Assembly: GCA_033851265.1 (NCBI GenBank)
Contig: JAWWOW010000025.1
Location: 124,001 to 188,000, forward strand
Length of the DNA stretch: 64,000 nucleotides
Direction of reading: 5' to 3'
Source of the DNA: JAWWOW01 sp033851265
GTDB lineage: Bacteria > Actinomycetota > Actinomycetes > JAWWOW01
The first letter of the stretch is position 1. Every line of letters starts with the position of its first letter. Both the position numbers and the translations under genes were made by a program. The notes beneath the pieces were generated by a model. The model saw only the letters and a list, made by a program, of their open reading frames with translations. It was not told the origin of the DNA and ran no database searches. This document shows positions 1-8,702 of this stretch, piece by piece.

Positions 1-281
1 ACCAATCGGGTCAACGCCTCAGTGAGATCGCCCGTCGAGTTCGTCGCATCCTTTTGGAATTCGTCCGCGATGCTGCCGAAGCCGAGCCCGAGAATGAACG
101 CCGCGTACTTGCCTGACTTCACCAGTCGGTACTGGTCGTCGATGCCCTCCATGTGCGTAGCCAGCCGCGCGCACGCTGCCTGGTTGAGCCGCACGTCTGC
201 CGGGTTCTTAGTTGGGGATGGTGTCCCCGCTGGCGAGGATGAGCCACACGCCGCGGCTGTTGTGACGAGTAGACCAATCAC
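1..281 (-). CDS. putative lipoprotein, partial (runs off the left edge)
   Basis: The reverse strand has an open frame that leaves the window at base 1. It begins with a short hydrophobic stretch ending in the lipobox-like TTAAAC followed by a Ser/Pro/Thr-rich linker (GSSSPAGTPSPT), then a helical region of about 65 residues with a conserved-looking Cys. This is the pattern of an exported lipoprotein acylated on that Cys. No family is recognised. The only ordinary start in frame is GTG at 281, which leaves a signal of only about 11 residues without the usual positive charge. Codon ATC at 296 would give a better signal (Ala-Arg-Gly before the hydrophobic core) but is a very rare start. It lies 75 bases downstream of the metallopeptidase gene and is probably in the same operon. 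Confidence 0.55.
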   Translation of the reverse strand, partial: MIGLLVTTAAACGSSSPAGTPSPTKNPADVRLNQAACARLATHMEGIDDQYRLVKSGKYAAFILGLGFGSIADEFQKDATNSTGDLTEALTRL

Positions 282-356
282 GCATCCACGAGCGATGTGC
301 CACCCAGCGGCAGACGCTACGCCCCCAAGGGGGCGGCCGACAGGCGGGAAACGCGT

Positions 357-1799
357 TCAGGTGGTGCGGCTGCAGGACGTAACGAGCTGCCGCAACGTGC
401 GCTGTATCGAGGGACTGTGAAGTGTGGCTCTAGTCGATCCGAGCAGCGTTGGTGTTGGCAACGACCGGACCAGACCGGTGGCGGCGCACCGGGCGACGGC
501 GGGTGCGGTGCCGTCCACGATCAGTTCGGCTCCGGCTGTGGAGCGCAGCGCCGGCAGGGCCAGCAGGTCACCATCGCTGGAGCGGGGGTCAGCCGTCGGG
601 GCATCGCACGACTCAAAATGAACCCCTTCGGAATACGCGCTGATCTTGGCGGTCGCAGCGGGGACGGCCCGCCGCCACCGTTCCAGCGCGGTCTCAATCG
701 CACGCGTGTTCGCGGGAGTGTCTCCGGCAAGCGTCATCCGCGCGCAGGTCGCTTCATCACGCTTGAAGACCTCGAAGGTGTCGCCGCCCCACCCGTCTGC
801 GGCCTGAAACGCCTGCTTGGCATCGATGCGCTGCCCAAGCATCAGATAGAGCATCAGCGCACCGAAGTCAGCACGCTGCCCGGGAATCGGGACGTCGTTT
901 TCCTCAAACGCGACGGGTTCGATGTAGGACGCGCCCTCATCATCCAGATAACGCCAAGGATCGAAAATCTGCGCGTGGGTTCGTGGTGGGTTGCGCAACA
1001 CGCCGTCTCGCCCGATCTCAGGCTTCCCTGTGGCGACGATTTCGATCAGCGGGGGGCCGAGGACATAGGGACTGTCGAATAGCGACTCCAGGACGGCGGG
1101 CACGGTCGGTTGCGCGTCTCGGTTGCTGTTGTCGTCGTCCGTGACAGCTTGTTGCTCCGATTCACTGAGCGTTCCGAGGTATGCGCGTTCGACGAGTGTG
1201 GCGTCGCCCTCAAGTACGGCCGTAAGGCCCGCGATCTGTCCGTTCGTCGCGTCCTCGTCTAGCCCGTCACCTGTGGGGTGCTGGTCCTGCCAGACGTGCG
1301 TCAACTCATGAACGAGCGTCACGCGCACACCCGGTGTCAGGAACCTGCCGCGTAAACGGACGCGGTTGTCCCGAGGGGCGTAGTACCCGACTAAGCCTTC
1401 GCCATAAAGGATCCTCAACTGACTCTGCAGGTCCTCACGCATCAGTCCGAGCGCTTGGAAGACCGCCGCAGTTCGTTCCAGTTCTTCCTGCTCGTGACTC
1501 CCGCGTTCCGGGAGGAACGCGTTGCGGGCCTGCTTGCGGAAATCACCGTCGCTGAGCAGGTCAACGTGGACGGGGCGGATGAACTTGCCGTGCTTCTGCT
1601 GTTCCACGAACGCCACCAACGGCGCAATCCGGGCGTCCCACTTGTCGGGGAATCTGCCCTCCGGCCATTTGACAACGATGACCACGACGCTTGTGCAGAG
1701 CAGCGCGATTACCAGCGCGAAGCGCACGATGCGCCGTCGTCCTGATCGGCGCGCAGCGGAATCGACCGAGGCGAGAAGCTCCGACCAAGCTTCGGACAC
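357..1799 (-). CDS. membrane-anchored HExxH zinc metallopeptidase-like protein
   Basis: 480 residues from a GTG start at 1799. A single membrane segment lies near residues 25-43 after a basic N-terminus, so the bulk is probably outside the cell. Residues 164-168 read HELTH, the HExxH zinc signature, and a downstream Glu in LEGDATLVE (about residue 197) is a plausible third ligand, as in gluzincin-type peptidases. No named peptidase family is recognised and the substrate is unknown. The GTG start was chosen because it lies only 2 bases after the stop of the upstream membrane-protein gene; a longer in-frame start at 1919 would overlap that gene heavily. It forms an operon with the genes on either side. 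Confidence 0.7.
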   Translation of the reverse strand: MSEAWSELLASVDSAARRSGRRRIVRFALVIALLCTSVVVIVVKWPEGRFPDKWDARIAPLVAFVEQQKHGKFIRPVHVDLLSDGDFRKQARNAFLPERGSHEQEELERTAAVFQALGLMREDLQSQLRILYGEGLVGYYAPRDNRVRLRGRFLTPGVRVTLVHELTHVWQDQHPTGDGLDEDATNGQIAGLTAVLEGDATLVERAYLGTLSESEQQAVTDDDNSNRDAQPTVPAVLESLFDSPYVLGPPLIEIVATGKPEIGRDGVLRNPPRTHAQIFDPWRYLDDEGASYIEPVAFEENDVPIPGQRADFGALMLYLMLGQRIDAKQAFQAADGWGGDTFEVFKRDEATCARMTLAGDTPANTRAIETALERWRRAVPAATAKISAYSEGVHFESCDAPTADPRSSDGDLLALPALRSTAGAELIVDGTAPAVARCAATGLVRSLPTPTLLGSTRATLHSPSIQRTLRQLVTSCSRTT

Positions 1800-1801
1800 G
1801 G

Positions 1802-2137
1802 CTACCGGGAGTCCCTTTCGATTCGGCGAGCCTCTTGCTCCGCCTCCTCCACCTCCGGTGACCTCAGCACCGCCTCGAAACCCTCTCTGGTCGCCATGTT
1901 CACCGGCTGGCCGAGCCACGCGTACGCGGCAATGAACGCGACTGTCGAGTCAAGAACGGCGAGCGCGTAGATGAGCCGCCAATGGTCCGCGCGTAAGGCG
2001 AACACCCACAGTCCGACGTTCATGGTAAGCAAGATCGTCACGATCAGGAGCCGACGTCTCAATCCGGGAGCCCATTCCCCTCGCACGCAGCAAGTATCTC
2101 GCCAAGTGCGCAGGGCTTCGACCACACCAGCAATCAT
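1802..2137 (-). CDS. small two-helix membrane protein
   Basis: 111 residues. Two hydrophobic segments, roughly residues 30-48 and 55-75, are followed by a charged C-terminal tail rich in Glu and Arg that should be cytoplasmic. No known family is recognised. The stop lies 2 bases before the GTG of the HExxH peptidase, so the two are almost certainly cotranscribed and translationally coupled. A regulatory or partner role for the peptidase is inference from position only. A 235-base gap upstream, shared with the divergent dehydrogenase gene, should carry both promoters. Confidence 0.65.
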   Translation of the reverse strand: MIAGVVEALRTWRDTCCVRGEWAPGLRRRLLIVTILLTMNVGLWVFALRADHWRLIYALAVLDSTVAFIAAYAWLGQPVNMATREGFEAVLRSPEVEEAEQEARRIERDSR

Positions 2138-2372
2138 GTCGAGGTCAAGGCACGAGAACGCCGGTCACCGCATGCGGCTGATGTTTGACGTTGGGCCTTC
2201 GGCTGAATTCTTGACGCTCCCTCGGCTGCCTGGACGCAACTTTTGGCTTCGCAGCGGGTCCAGAGCAGAGGACTGGAGAAGGGGCAGGGACGGCGAGGGG
2301 TCCGGAGTCAGGAGGAACCAAAGTCGCGATGACGAACCTCTTCATGACGTAGCGCGTCAGAGAGGGGACCCC

Positions 2373-3626
2373 ATGCGAACCGTCCGAGTGCTCATCGCTG
2401 CCGCGTTGGTTGCGCTGCTGGCGTCGTCGGCAGCGGCCAACCCTTACGGGACGGCGAGGACGCCGCGACCGACCGTGCCAATCGGTTTCGCCGTGAGCAC
2501 CGCGACCGTCGTCGACGCTCCAACGTCGCTGGCGTTCGCGCCTGACGGCCGCACGCTCTACGTCGCCACTGCGATCAGCGAAGTATGGGCGTTCCCCGTC
2601 ATCGCCGGCGGACGTGCGCTCGGTGCGCCACGCGTCTTCCTGGGCAACCTCGACCAGCCGTTAGGTGTGCTCGCCACATCGCAGGGCGTGTTCGTTTCGG
2701 AGCACATGACTGACTCTGACCCGGCGCTGGGTCAGGTCCTCCGAGCTGTTGACCGTGACGGCAACGGAAAGGCCGACTCGGTCACCACTGTGCTGAGCCA
2801 TCTGCCGGTCGGCATCCACGCAACCAACGGGTTGGCGCTGGGCCGGGACGGCATGCTCTACATCGCGAACGGCAGCTCGAATTACACCGGCTTTGGCGCC
2901 GAGGGCGGCCCGCCGATGACCCGGCCGTACTCCGGCAGCATCCTGCGCGTCCCACCGTCGGCATCCAATCTCCGACCGACGCCGAGCATGGTGGTGGCGA
3001 CCGGGTTCCGGAACCCGTACGACATTGCCTTCTTCCCGCGCAACCATCCTGCGGTGAACCCAGGCCAGGACCTGGCCGCCGTGACGATGAACGGACCCGA
3101 CGGCGGCACGTACGACGGCCACTACCGGCCGCTCGGTGAGGACACGCTCAGCGTCTTCGACGTCGCGAACGCCCCCAACGGACCAGGTCCCGTCGAGCAT
3201 TTCGGTTTTCCGTTCTGCCTCTACGACCGGGCGAAGGGCGGCCTGAGCGGTTTCACTCAGGCGCCCGAACGCGGACCGTGCAACCCGCTACCGACCAAGG
3301 CGTACGCCGGTATCCCCGGCCCTGCAGTGCAGGCGAAGCCGTCCGTCCTGTTCGGCATGAATGTCAGCTCCGACGGGCTGGCCTTCAACAACGGTAAGAA
3401 CTTCCCTCGCGCTTACGACAATGACTTGTTCGTCGCGGAGTGGGGAACAGCCGGCACGCGCGGGCACAAGGTCGTGCGCGTCCGGTATGACAAGGCGGGC
3501 ACGGTCGCATCCGTCAACGACTTCATGTCCGGCGTACTCCCGCTCGATCTCACGTTCGCGCCCGACGGCGCGCTGTGGGTCGCGGACATGGCCGGTCAGA
3601 TCTACCGGGTCGCCACGATCCGCTAG
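2373..3626 (+). CDS. secreted glucose/sorbosone dehydrogenase-like beta-propeller
   Basis: 417 residues from ATG 2373, preceded by an AGAGAGGGG ribosome site. The N-terminus is a Sec signal (RVLIAAALVALLASSAAA). The mature part has propeller blades such as SLAFAPDGRTLYVAT, GLALGRDGMLYIANGSS, TGFRNPYDIAFFP and DLTFAPDGALWVADMAGQIYRV, typical of the PQQ-dependent soluble sugar dehydrogenase (GSDH) fold. The His in GIHATNGLALG matches the position of the catalytic base in that family. It probably oxidises an extracellular sugar or polyol, with the substrate unknown. It converges with the next gene, with one base between the two stops. Confidence 0.8.
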   Translation: MRTVRVLIAAALVALLASSAAANPYGTARTPRPTVPIGFAVSTATVVDAPTSLAFAPDGRTLYVATAISEVWAFPVIAGGRALGAPRVFLGNLDQPLGVLATSQGVFVSEHMTDSDPALGQVLRAVDRDGNGKADSVTTVLSHLPVGIHATNGLALGRDGMLYIANGSSNYTGFGAEGGPPMTRPYSGSILRVPPSASNLRPTPSMVVATGFRNPYDIAFFPRNHPAVNPGQDLAAVTMNGPDGGTYDGHYRPLGEDTLSVFDVANAPNGPGPVEHFGFPFCLYDRAKGGLSGFTQAPERGPCNPLPTKAYAGIPGPAVQAKPSVLFGMNVSSDGLAFNNGKNFPRAYDNDLFVAEWGTAGTRGHKVVRVRYDKAGTVASVNDFMSGVLPLDLTFAPDGALWVADMAGQIYRVATIR

Positions 3627-3627
3627 C

Positions 3628-4515
3628 TCAGCTCTCGGGGACCTCGGTGTCCAAGCAGGCGATGAGCGTGTCGATCGCGGCCGTCTTACAGAACGCGACC
3701 TTCGCGACATCGCCGGTGAACTGATCGGTGTTGTACCGCTGTCCAGGTAACGGGTACTTGTTCGCGACGCTGAGGTATTGCGACGACGTCATCGAGCCGG
3801 GACGTGTGATGAGGAACGTGTTCACCGTCGTCACGTTGCCGTTGACCGCGTCGAGCTTCGTGGTCTGAAGCGTGAGCGTCGCCTGGCCCGTCAGCGGGTC
3901 CGGACCCTTGAAGCACTTCACGGCGTACGTCGCGCCGTTGACCAGCGCCTGAGTCCCACGCTTGGGCAGGTCGGAGTTTGTCGAGTTGGCGCCGACCATG
4001 CGGCACTCGGTGAACACCGCAGTCTTACTGCCGGCACAGCTGGACAGTTGCATCTTCAACTGGGTGAGCCCGCTACCGAACCGGCCGATCTGCGCAACGT
4101 TGTGGGAGTCGCCGAAGCAAGCGCCACTGGTCGGAGCTTCATAGCGGAACTTGACCGCGCCACCGACGGCGTCGCTTGCCGCAGCGGACAGCGTCGGACC
4201 GCTCGCGGGCTTCGCGAAGGCGACCGATCGTTTGGAGACCTTGTCGCCGATGAAGTGCACGCCGACGGTCGATGGCGCCCAGGCGCCGAAGAGACTGAGA
4301 CGTACGGCGCTGTTCGCTTCGGCGCCGTTGGCCACCGGTGTGGTGGTGACGCCGGTGAGGTCGTAGCTATAGACGCTGCCCACGGTGGGCGCCGCCGAAC
4401 TTGATCCCGCTAAGAACGGAACGAGCGGGGAAACGGAAACGAGGGCGACGATGACGGCTCCGCGTCGCAGTCGTACTGCTCGCTGAGCCACGACCATCAC
4501 CCCCGTTTTCCGCAC
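3628..4515 (-). CDS. secreted protein of unknown function
   Basis: 295 residues. A basic N-terminus (QRAVRLRRGAV) precedes a hydrophobic segment and an Ala-rich cleavage region around GSSSAAPT near residue 43, so it is probably exported. The mature part is Ser/Thr/Gly/Val-rich with beta-type patterning and six cysteines spread through it, which would suit disulfide bonding outside the cell. The family is not recognised. The next genes on the opposite strand encode a thioredoxin-like protein and VKOR, so it could be one client of that disulfide system, but this is only an inference from proximity. An alternative start is the Met at residue 7. Confidence 0.65.
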   Translation of the reverse strand: MRKTGVMVVAQRAVRLRRGAVIVALVSVSPLVPFLAGSSSAAPTVGSVYSYDLTGVTTTPVANGAEANSAVRLSLFGAWAPSTVGVHFIGDKVSKRSVAFAKPASGPTLSAAASDAVGGAVKFRYEAPTSGACFGDSHNVAQIGRFGSGLTQLKMQLSSCAGSKTAVFTECRMVGANSTNSDLPKRGTQALVNGATYAVKCFKGPDPLTGQATLTLQTTKLDAVNGNVTTVNTFLITRPGSMTSSQYLSVANKYPLPGQRYNTDQFTGDVAKVAFCKTAAIDTLIACLDTEVPES

Positions 4516-4707
4516 CGTATCTGGTTGCTGCGGGTGGAGTTGGCCAATCAGATAATCGGCCCTGTTGTTGGCAGAGTGATTGGTGGGACATTCTTCTCGA
4601 CCGCCTTGATGGTGCGGTTCACGTTCTGGCCCAATGGCACGTCCGATGCCTCACCGCCGTTCCCCGTCTTGCCGTGCGCGAAGTTAGCGCCACCTAGGAT
4701 CGAATTG

Positions 4708-5535
4708 ATGTCGAGTGACCGCCACGGCTTGCAACGGCGCCGCCGTAGGACCGCGACCGGGACGATCCTTGCCGTCCTCGCTGTCATCGCTGCGTTGGTG
4801 CTGTCCTATGTGATCGTCGGGCACGGCAAGCCGAAGAGCGGTGTGCCGCGAGCGGCAGCGCCGGCGTCAGTGGTGTCGGCAGTGACCGGCGTACCGGTCT
4901 CGGCGCTCGACTCCATCGGAGCCGGCAAGGCCGAGGCCGACCCCGCCGATCTCACCGGGCAGAACCTGCCGTCCGGGGGTAAGCCGCAAGTGCTCTACAT
5001 CGGCGCCGAGTGGTGCCCGTTCTGCGCGGCTGAGCGGTGGCCGATGGTGATCGCACTGGCGCGCTTCGGGTCCTTCTCCGGTCTTGCCACGACGGAGTCG
5101 AGCCCGAGCGACAGCTATCCACGTACGCCGACGTTCACCTTCTACGGCGCGACGTACACGAGTCAGTACCTCGATTTCGTCGCGCGCGAGGCGTACTCGA
5201 ACCAAGTCGTGAACGGTCAGTACGCGTTGCTCGACCGGTTGACCTCGACCGAGAAGTCGTTGTTCGCCAAGGGCGGTGGGGGCTTCCCCTATCTGAACGT
5301 CGGGGGCAAGTATCGCGTCGGAGTGCAGTACTCGCCCGACGTCCTCAAGGGCAAGACGCTCGAGCAAATTGCGGCCGCGCTGTCCGACCCTGCGAATCCG
5401 ATCGCCAAAGCGATTGACGGGTCGGCCAACATCCTGACCGCGGCGCTGTGCGCAATAACCGGTGAACAGCCGGCGGCTGTCTGCAGCAGTCCAACGATCA
5501 CAGGTCTGAAGAAACGCGTCGGTGCCAAGAACTGA
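4708..5535 (+). CDS. DUF929-type membrane-anchored thioredoxin-like protein
   Basis: 275 residues from ATG 4708. A basic start (LQRRRRRT) and one membrane helix (residues 17-36) are followed by an extracytoplasmic domain. YIGAEWCPFCAAERWPM carries a CPFC redox motif (Cys103, Cys106) on a thioredoxin-like strand-helix; the GGFPYLNVGGKY segment supplies the cis-Pro-like element. This matches DUF929, found in actinobacteria and archaea. The stop overlaps the start of a VKOR gene by 14 bases, so the pair is translationally linked. The likely role is oxidising or isomerising cysteines of exported proteins. An upstream in-frame Met at 4525 would remove the signal from the N-terminus and was rejected. 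Confidence 0.85.
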   Translation: MSSDRHGLQRRRRRTATGTILAVLAVIAALVLSYVIVGHGKPKSGVPRAAAPASVVSAVTGVPVSALDSIGAGKAEADPADLTGQNLPSGGKPQVLYIGAEWCPFCAAERWPMVIALARFGSFSGLATTESSPSDSYPRTPTFTFYGATYTSQYLDFVAREAYSNQVVNGQYALLDRLTSTEKSLFAKGGGGFPYLNVGGKYRVGVQYSPDVLKGKTLEQIAAALSDPANPIAKAIDGSANILTAALCAITGEQPAAVCSSPTITGLKKRVGAKN

Positions 5536-6010
5536 CGCCCACGTCCACCAGGTCTGGCCGCCGCGATGGGCGATGGTCACCAGCCTCGCGCTCAGCGTCG
5601 TCGGGCTCGGCGTTGCGGCGTACCTCACGTATGCGCACTACGGGGACAGTGGCGTGCTCGCATGCCCGGACAGCGGCACCGTCAACTGCGCGAAGGTGAT
5701 GACGAGCACCCAGTCGGAGTTGTTCGGTGTATTGCCCGTGGCAGTGCTCGGGCTCGCGTACTTCGTCGTGATGCTCGCGTTGTGCCTGCCGATCGCGTGG
5801 CGGAGCGCTGTCGCGCTGACTCATCGGCTGCGAATCGCGGGTGCCCTCGTCGGGGTCGGATTGGTCAGCTACCTGCTGTACGCCGAGTTGTTCCAGATCA
5901 AGGCGATCTGCCTCTACTGCACCGCTGTCCACGTCGTCACCGTGCTGCTATTCGTCGTCATCGTGGCCGCTGACGTCGGTCGGGGTCTGACGGCCCCCTC
6001 GTCGGGGTAG
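5522..6010 (+). CDS. vitamin K epoxide reductase family (VKOR) membrane protein
   Basis: 162 residues, GTG start inside the end of the DUF929 gene. Four membrane helices can be seen. It has the full VKOR cysteine set: loop cysteines Cys48 and Cys56 (ACPDSGTVNCAKV), the conserved Ser near residue 65, and the active-site pair Cys130-Leu-Tyr-Cys133 (ICLYCTAVH). Bacterial VKOR re-oxidises a periplasmic thiol oxidase by passing electrons to membrane quinone. Many homologues are fused to a thioredoxin domain; here the partner is the separate, overlapping DUF929 gene. The family call is secure; the exact client proteins are unknown. Confidence 0.93.
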   Translation: MPRTDAHVHQVWPPRWAMVTSLALSVVGLGVAAYLTYAHYGDSGVLACPDSGTVNCAKVMTSTQSELFGVLPVAVLGLAYFVVMLALCLPIAWRSAVALTHRLRIAGALVGVGLVSYLLYAELFQIKAICLYCTAVHVVTVLLFVVIVAADVGRGLTAPSSG

Positions 6011-6019
6011 TGGGCTGTC

Positions 6020-6310
6020 ATGGAACTCACGCTCCGGTTCACGTTCGACGATCCGACGGCCAAGCGGCAGCGCACCTTCACGCTTGACGTCGACCGCCCC
6101 TATCCCGGCATCCCACGCGTCGGCGAGGCCGTCGTGCCCGACAAGGCCGGCCAGCTGGCGCCGCGACGAGTCAGTCGGGTCGTCTACAACCCGGACGGCA
6201 CGCTGATCCTCGATCTCGACCTCGACGCACCCGCGGACAACCCGGAGGCGCAGGTCATGGCCCTCGAGACTGTCGGCTTCGAAGAGCAAGACCCGATCAA
6301 GCTCCTCTGA
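6020..6310 (+). CDS. small conserved-looking hypothetical protein
   Basis: 96 residues, ATG start 9 bases after the VKOR stop, so probably the last gene of the DUF929-VKOR operon. It is acidic and beta-rich (LTLRFTFDD, TLILDLDLDAPAD) with no membrane segment, signal or cysteine. The central stretch RVGEAVVPDKAG followed by RVSRVVYNPDG looks like a small beta-barrel, but no family is recognised. About 110 bases to the next gene show no clear terminator. Confidence 0.6.
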   Translation: MELTLRFTFDDPTAKRQRTFTLDVDRPYPGIPRVGEAVVPDKAGQLAPRRVSRVVYNPDGTLILDLDLDAPADNPEAQVMALETVGFEEQDPIKLL

Positions 6311-6421
6311 CCGCGTCGGGCCTCACGTTGCCACCGGCCGCGTCGCTTTCGGAGCAAAAACCGACGCCGTAGATGTCAACGCGGAGCCAAGCCCCTCTTC
6401 GCTGCTGCATTTGCCTTTGAC

Positions 6422-7537
6422 TTAGGGGGCGACGGACATCAAGTCGGCGAAGCCGGTCGGATCGTGGCGTCCGACAGAGGCGTGTTCGAACAATCCCCAG
6501 CCTTCGGAACCATTGATCCGCGCGCGAGCGACGTGGTCGCTGACACCGAACGGAATTCGGCCGGCGACAGCGGGGTCGGTCAGATCGAAGACCTTGCCTT
6601 CCGCCCAGTTGCGACCCATCCATTGACCGTGTGCCCACTCCGGGTCGCCGCCGTACCCGCATCCGACGTGCAGCGCGATAGACCCGAGTGTGTCGATCTC
6701 GATCGTCAGCGGCTTGCCGTCGGGCTCGGTCAGGTGAATGCGCGCGTGCTCCGGGTGCCGAGTGCCTGAGCGGTAGTCGAAGTCCACCCGCGGCCAGCCG
6801 AGCTGCTCGATGCGCCCGTCAGGCCAGATGCGCGTCGCGTCGTTGAGCGTGCGGAAGCCGTCAGCGAGCTCTTGCACGATGAGAACGATCGCGAAGTCGT
6901 CGAAGCGCAACGGCACGTAGAGCCACCAGAACCCGATCGTCGGGTCGTCCGGCGGACGTCCGGGCGGCTCGGCGTCACCGGTCGGGCGGATGCCCCACGA
7001 TCGGTCGCGCGAGCCCAGCCAGGTGTCGGGGGTGACCGCGATCGAGTCGCCATCGACGCGCAGTTCACCGGTCCATGAGCCGAGCTGCGCGAACCGCGAC
7101 GTGTTGAGGATCGACCGCGTCGGACCTTGCCGGATGTAGTGACGCTGCTCATCGACCGCCGGGAATGACCCGTCCCAGGTCAGGTCGAACCCGATCCCGT
7201 GGTCATCGGCCTCGCAAACGATGCGTACGCGCTGTAGCGGTTCGAGGATCTCGACGCGATAGGGGCCCACGTGCTGGTTCAGCCGGTCGTCCTTGTCCGT
7301 GTCATAGGCGTCGGAGAGTCGGACGACCCACTGCCGATCGCCGCGCTTGACAGTCGCGTAGGCGTCGCGCACGCCGTAGTGCGGATAGAAGCCCATGCCG
7401 GAGATGAAAAAGATGTCACCCGTGCGGTCGTGTGCGTTGAAGTAGTTGCGGTCATAGAAGTTGCGGTCGCTCGTCCCGACGTACCGCATCGAGAGCGGCG
7501 TCTGGTGAATCGGGAACTCATCCAAGGGCACGGGCAT
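6422..7537 (-). CDS. lipocalin-like/CrtC-like protein of unknown substrate
   Basis: 371 residues from ATG 7537, with TGAGG upstream. It has no signal peptide. Repeated beta-strand segments containing Trp and Asp (QWVVRLSDAYD, GSWTGELRVDGD, GFWWLYVPLRFDDFAIVLIVQE) resemble the double-lipocalin fold of hydroxyneurosporene synthase (CrtC) and AttH-like proteins, which bind or hydrate hydrophobic polyenes or lipids. The resemblance is one of pattern, and no catalytic residue can be assigned. It starts 8 bases after the phosphotransferase stop and is the last gene of a three-gene unit just upstream of the mce locus, which makes a lipid or terpenoid role attractive but unproven. Confidence 0.6.
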   Translation of the reverse strand: MPVPLDEFPIHQTPLSMRYVGTSDRNFYDRNYFNAHDRTGDIFFISGMGFYPHYGVRDAYATVKRGDRQWVVRLSDAYDTDKDDRLNQHVGPYRVEILEPLQRVRIVCEADDHGIGFDLTWDGSFPAVDEQRHYIRQGPTRSILNTSRFAQLGSWTGELRVDGDSIAVTPDTWLGSRDRSWGIRPTGDAEPPGRPPDDPTIGFWWLYVPLRFDDFAIVLIVQELADGFRTLNDATRIWPDGRIEQLGWPRVDFDYRSGTRHPEHARIHLTEPDGKPLTIEIDTLGSIALHVGCGYGGDPEWAHGQWMGRNWAEGKVFDLTDPAVAGRIPFGVSDHVARARINGSEGWGLFEHASVGRHDPTGFADLMSVAP

Positions 7538-7544
7538 GACGACC

Positions 7545-8702
7545 TCAGTCCCAGTAGGTGCCGGCGAGCATCCGCTCGAGCGGCGCACGATTCATGATCA
7601 GCTCATCGATGTCGTCGGGCGCTTCCCGCTCACCAAAATGAATCGAGCGAGCACCCGTTCGCAGGAAGACAATCGCGTACGCCACGGCGGCATACGCCAT
7701 GTAGAACTGCAAGTCGCGCGGCGCATAGCCGGTCAGCTTCTCGTACGTCGTCGCAACGTCTTCCGGTCGCAAGAAGTCCGGCATACCGGGGAGCCCGTAG
7801 CCGTTGGCGATGTCCTCGAAGACGCGGTGACCGTAAAGGAGCCACGACACATCGAGCTCGCGCGGACCGATGCCGACCATCTCCCAGTCCAGGATGGCGA
7901 CCGGGCCGAAGTCGCGGTACATCGCGTTACCGATGCGCGAGTCGCCCCAACTGATGACCGGGTCGCCCTCGTCGGACGGCCAGTGCTCGTCCAACCAGTC
8001 AAACGCCTGCTCTACGAGCGGTGACCGACCTCCGCTTGCGGCCACGTAGTCGTACCAGGCGCGGCGATTTGCGACGTGACGCCGCAACGCGGTGTCACCG
8101 GGCACGTCGTACTGCAGAAATGCGAACCGCTCGTCTGTTGCGTCGAGCGTGTGCAACTCGGCGAGCACCGACACCGTGTTGTCCTGCAATCGGCGCTGGT
8201 CCTCCGCCGAGGCTGTGTAGAACCAGTTATCGCCGCCGAAGTTGTACGGCATCACGTCCGGCGGCACCTCGCCGTCCACGCGGTCCATGACGAAGAACGG
8301 CGTACCGATCGCATCGGGTGTCGTCTCCAGCCAGCGCACCCGCGGCACTGGCACTGAGGTGAGCTCACCGACCAACTTGATGATGTTGAACTGCGTCTCC
8401 ATCTCGTACGACGGAAACACGGGTACGTCGGCAGCGTCGGGAGCGAGCCGGGCAACGAGCCGCTCGTCGTGCTTGGTGTCGTCCTCAGTCCAGGCTGCCG
8501 TCAACAACACCGTCTCACTCGACATACCGGTCGCCGTCGTCGCACCGATGTCGGACACCGTCGCATCCGAGCCGACGCGTGCACTCAGCCATGACTCGAG
8601 CCGCTGACGCAGCGCTTCGGGGTCACGACTGGTGCGATGCATCTCCGGCATCTCCGGCGGCCCAGTGTCACCAGGCGTAGCGCCACCATCCTGCGTTGTC
8701 AT
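7545..8702 (-). CDS. APH/ACAD11-type phosphotransferase family protein
   Basis: 385 residues from ATG 8702, overlapping the upstream PPOX stop in an ATGA. It has the aminoglycoside-phosphotransferase fold: an N-lobe to about residue 140, a catalytic loop WGDSRIGN at 252-259 (Asp254 as base, Asn259 for metal) and the metal-binding LDWE at 271-274. The usual His of HGD is Trp here. This sub-type, common in actinobacteria and related to the kinase domain of ACAD11, is thought to phosphorylate hydroxyacyl-CoA or similar small hydroxylated substrates rather than drugs. An upstream in-frame Met at 8753 lies inside the PPOX gene and was rejected. Confidence 0.8.
   Translation of the reverse strand: MTTQDGGATPGDTGPPEMPEMHRTSRDPEALRQRLESWLSARVGSDATVSDIGATTATGMSSETVLLTAAWTEDDTKHDERLVARLAPDAADVPVFPSYEMETQFNIIKLVGELTSVPVPRVRWLETTPDAIGTPFFVMDRVDGEVPPDVMPYNFGGDNWFYTASAEDQRRLQDNTVSVLAELHTLDATDERFAFLQYDVPGDTALRRHVANRRAWYDYVAASGGRSPLVEQAFDWLDEHWPSDEGDPVISWGDSRIGNAMYRDFGPVAILDWEMVGIGPRELDVSWLLYGHRVFEDIANGYGLPGMPDFLRPEDVATTYEKLTGYAPRDLQFYMAYAAVAYAIVFLRTGARSIHFGEREAPDDIDELIMNRAPLERMLAGTYWD

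Noticed and set aside
297..1082. 261-codon open frame on plus opposite the metallopeptidase
   Set aside because: Arg/Gly-rich, no domain; the minus-strand frame holds an intact HELTH protein. A shadow of GC-rich third positions.
4551..4570. GGCC-flanked inverted-looking segment in the 4516-4707 gap
   Set aside because: Only the four-base ends pair; the interior does not.
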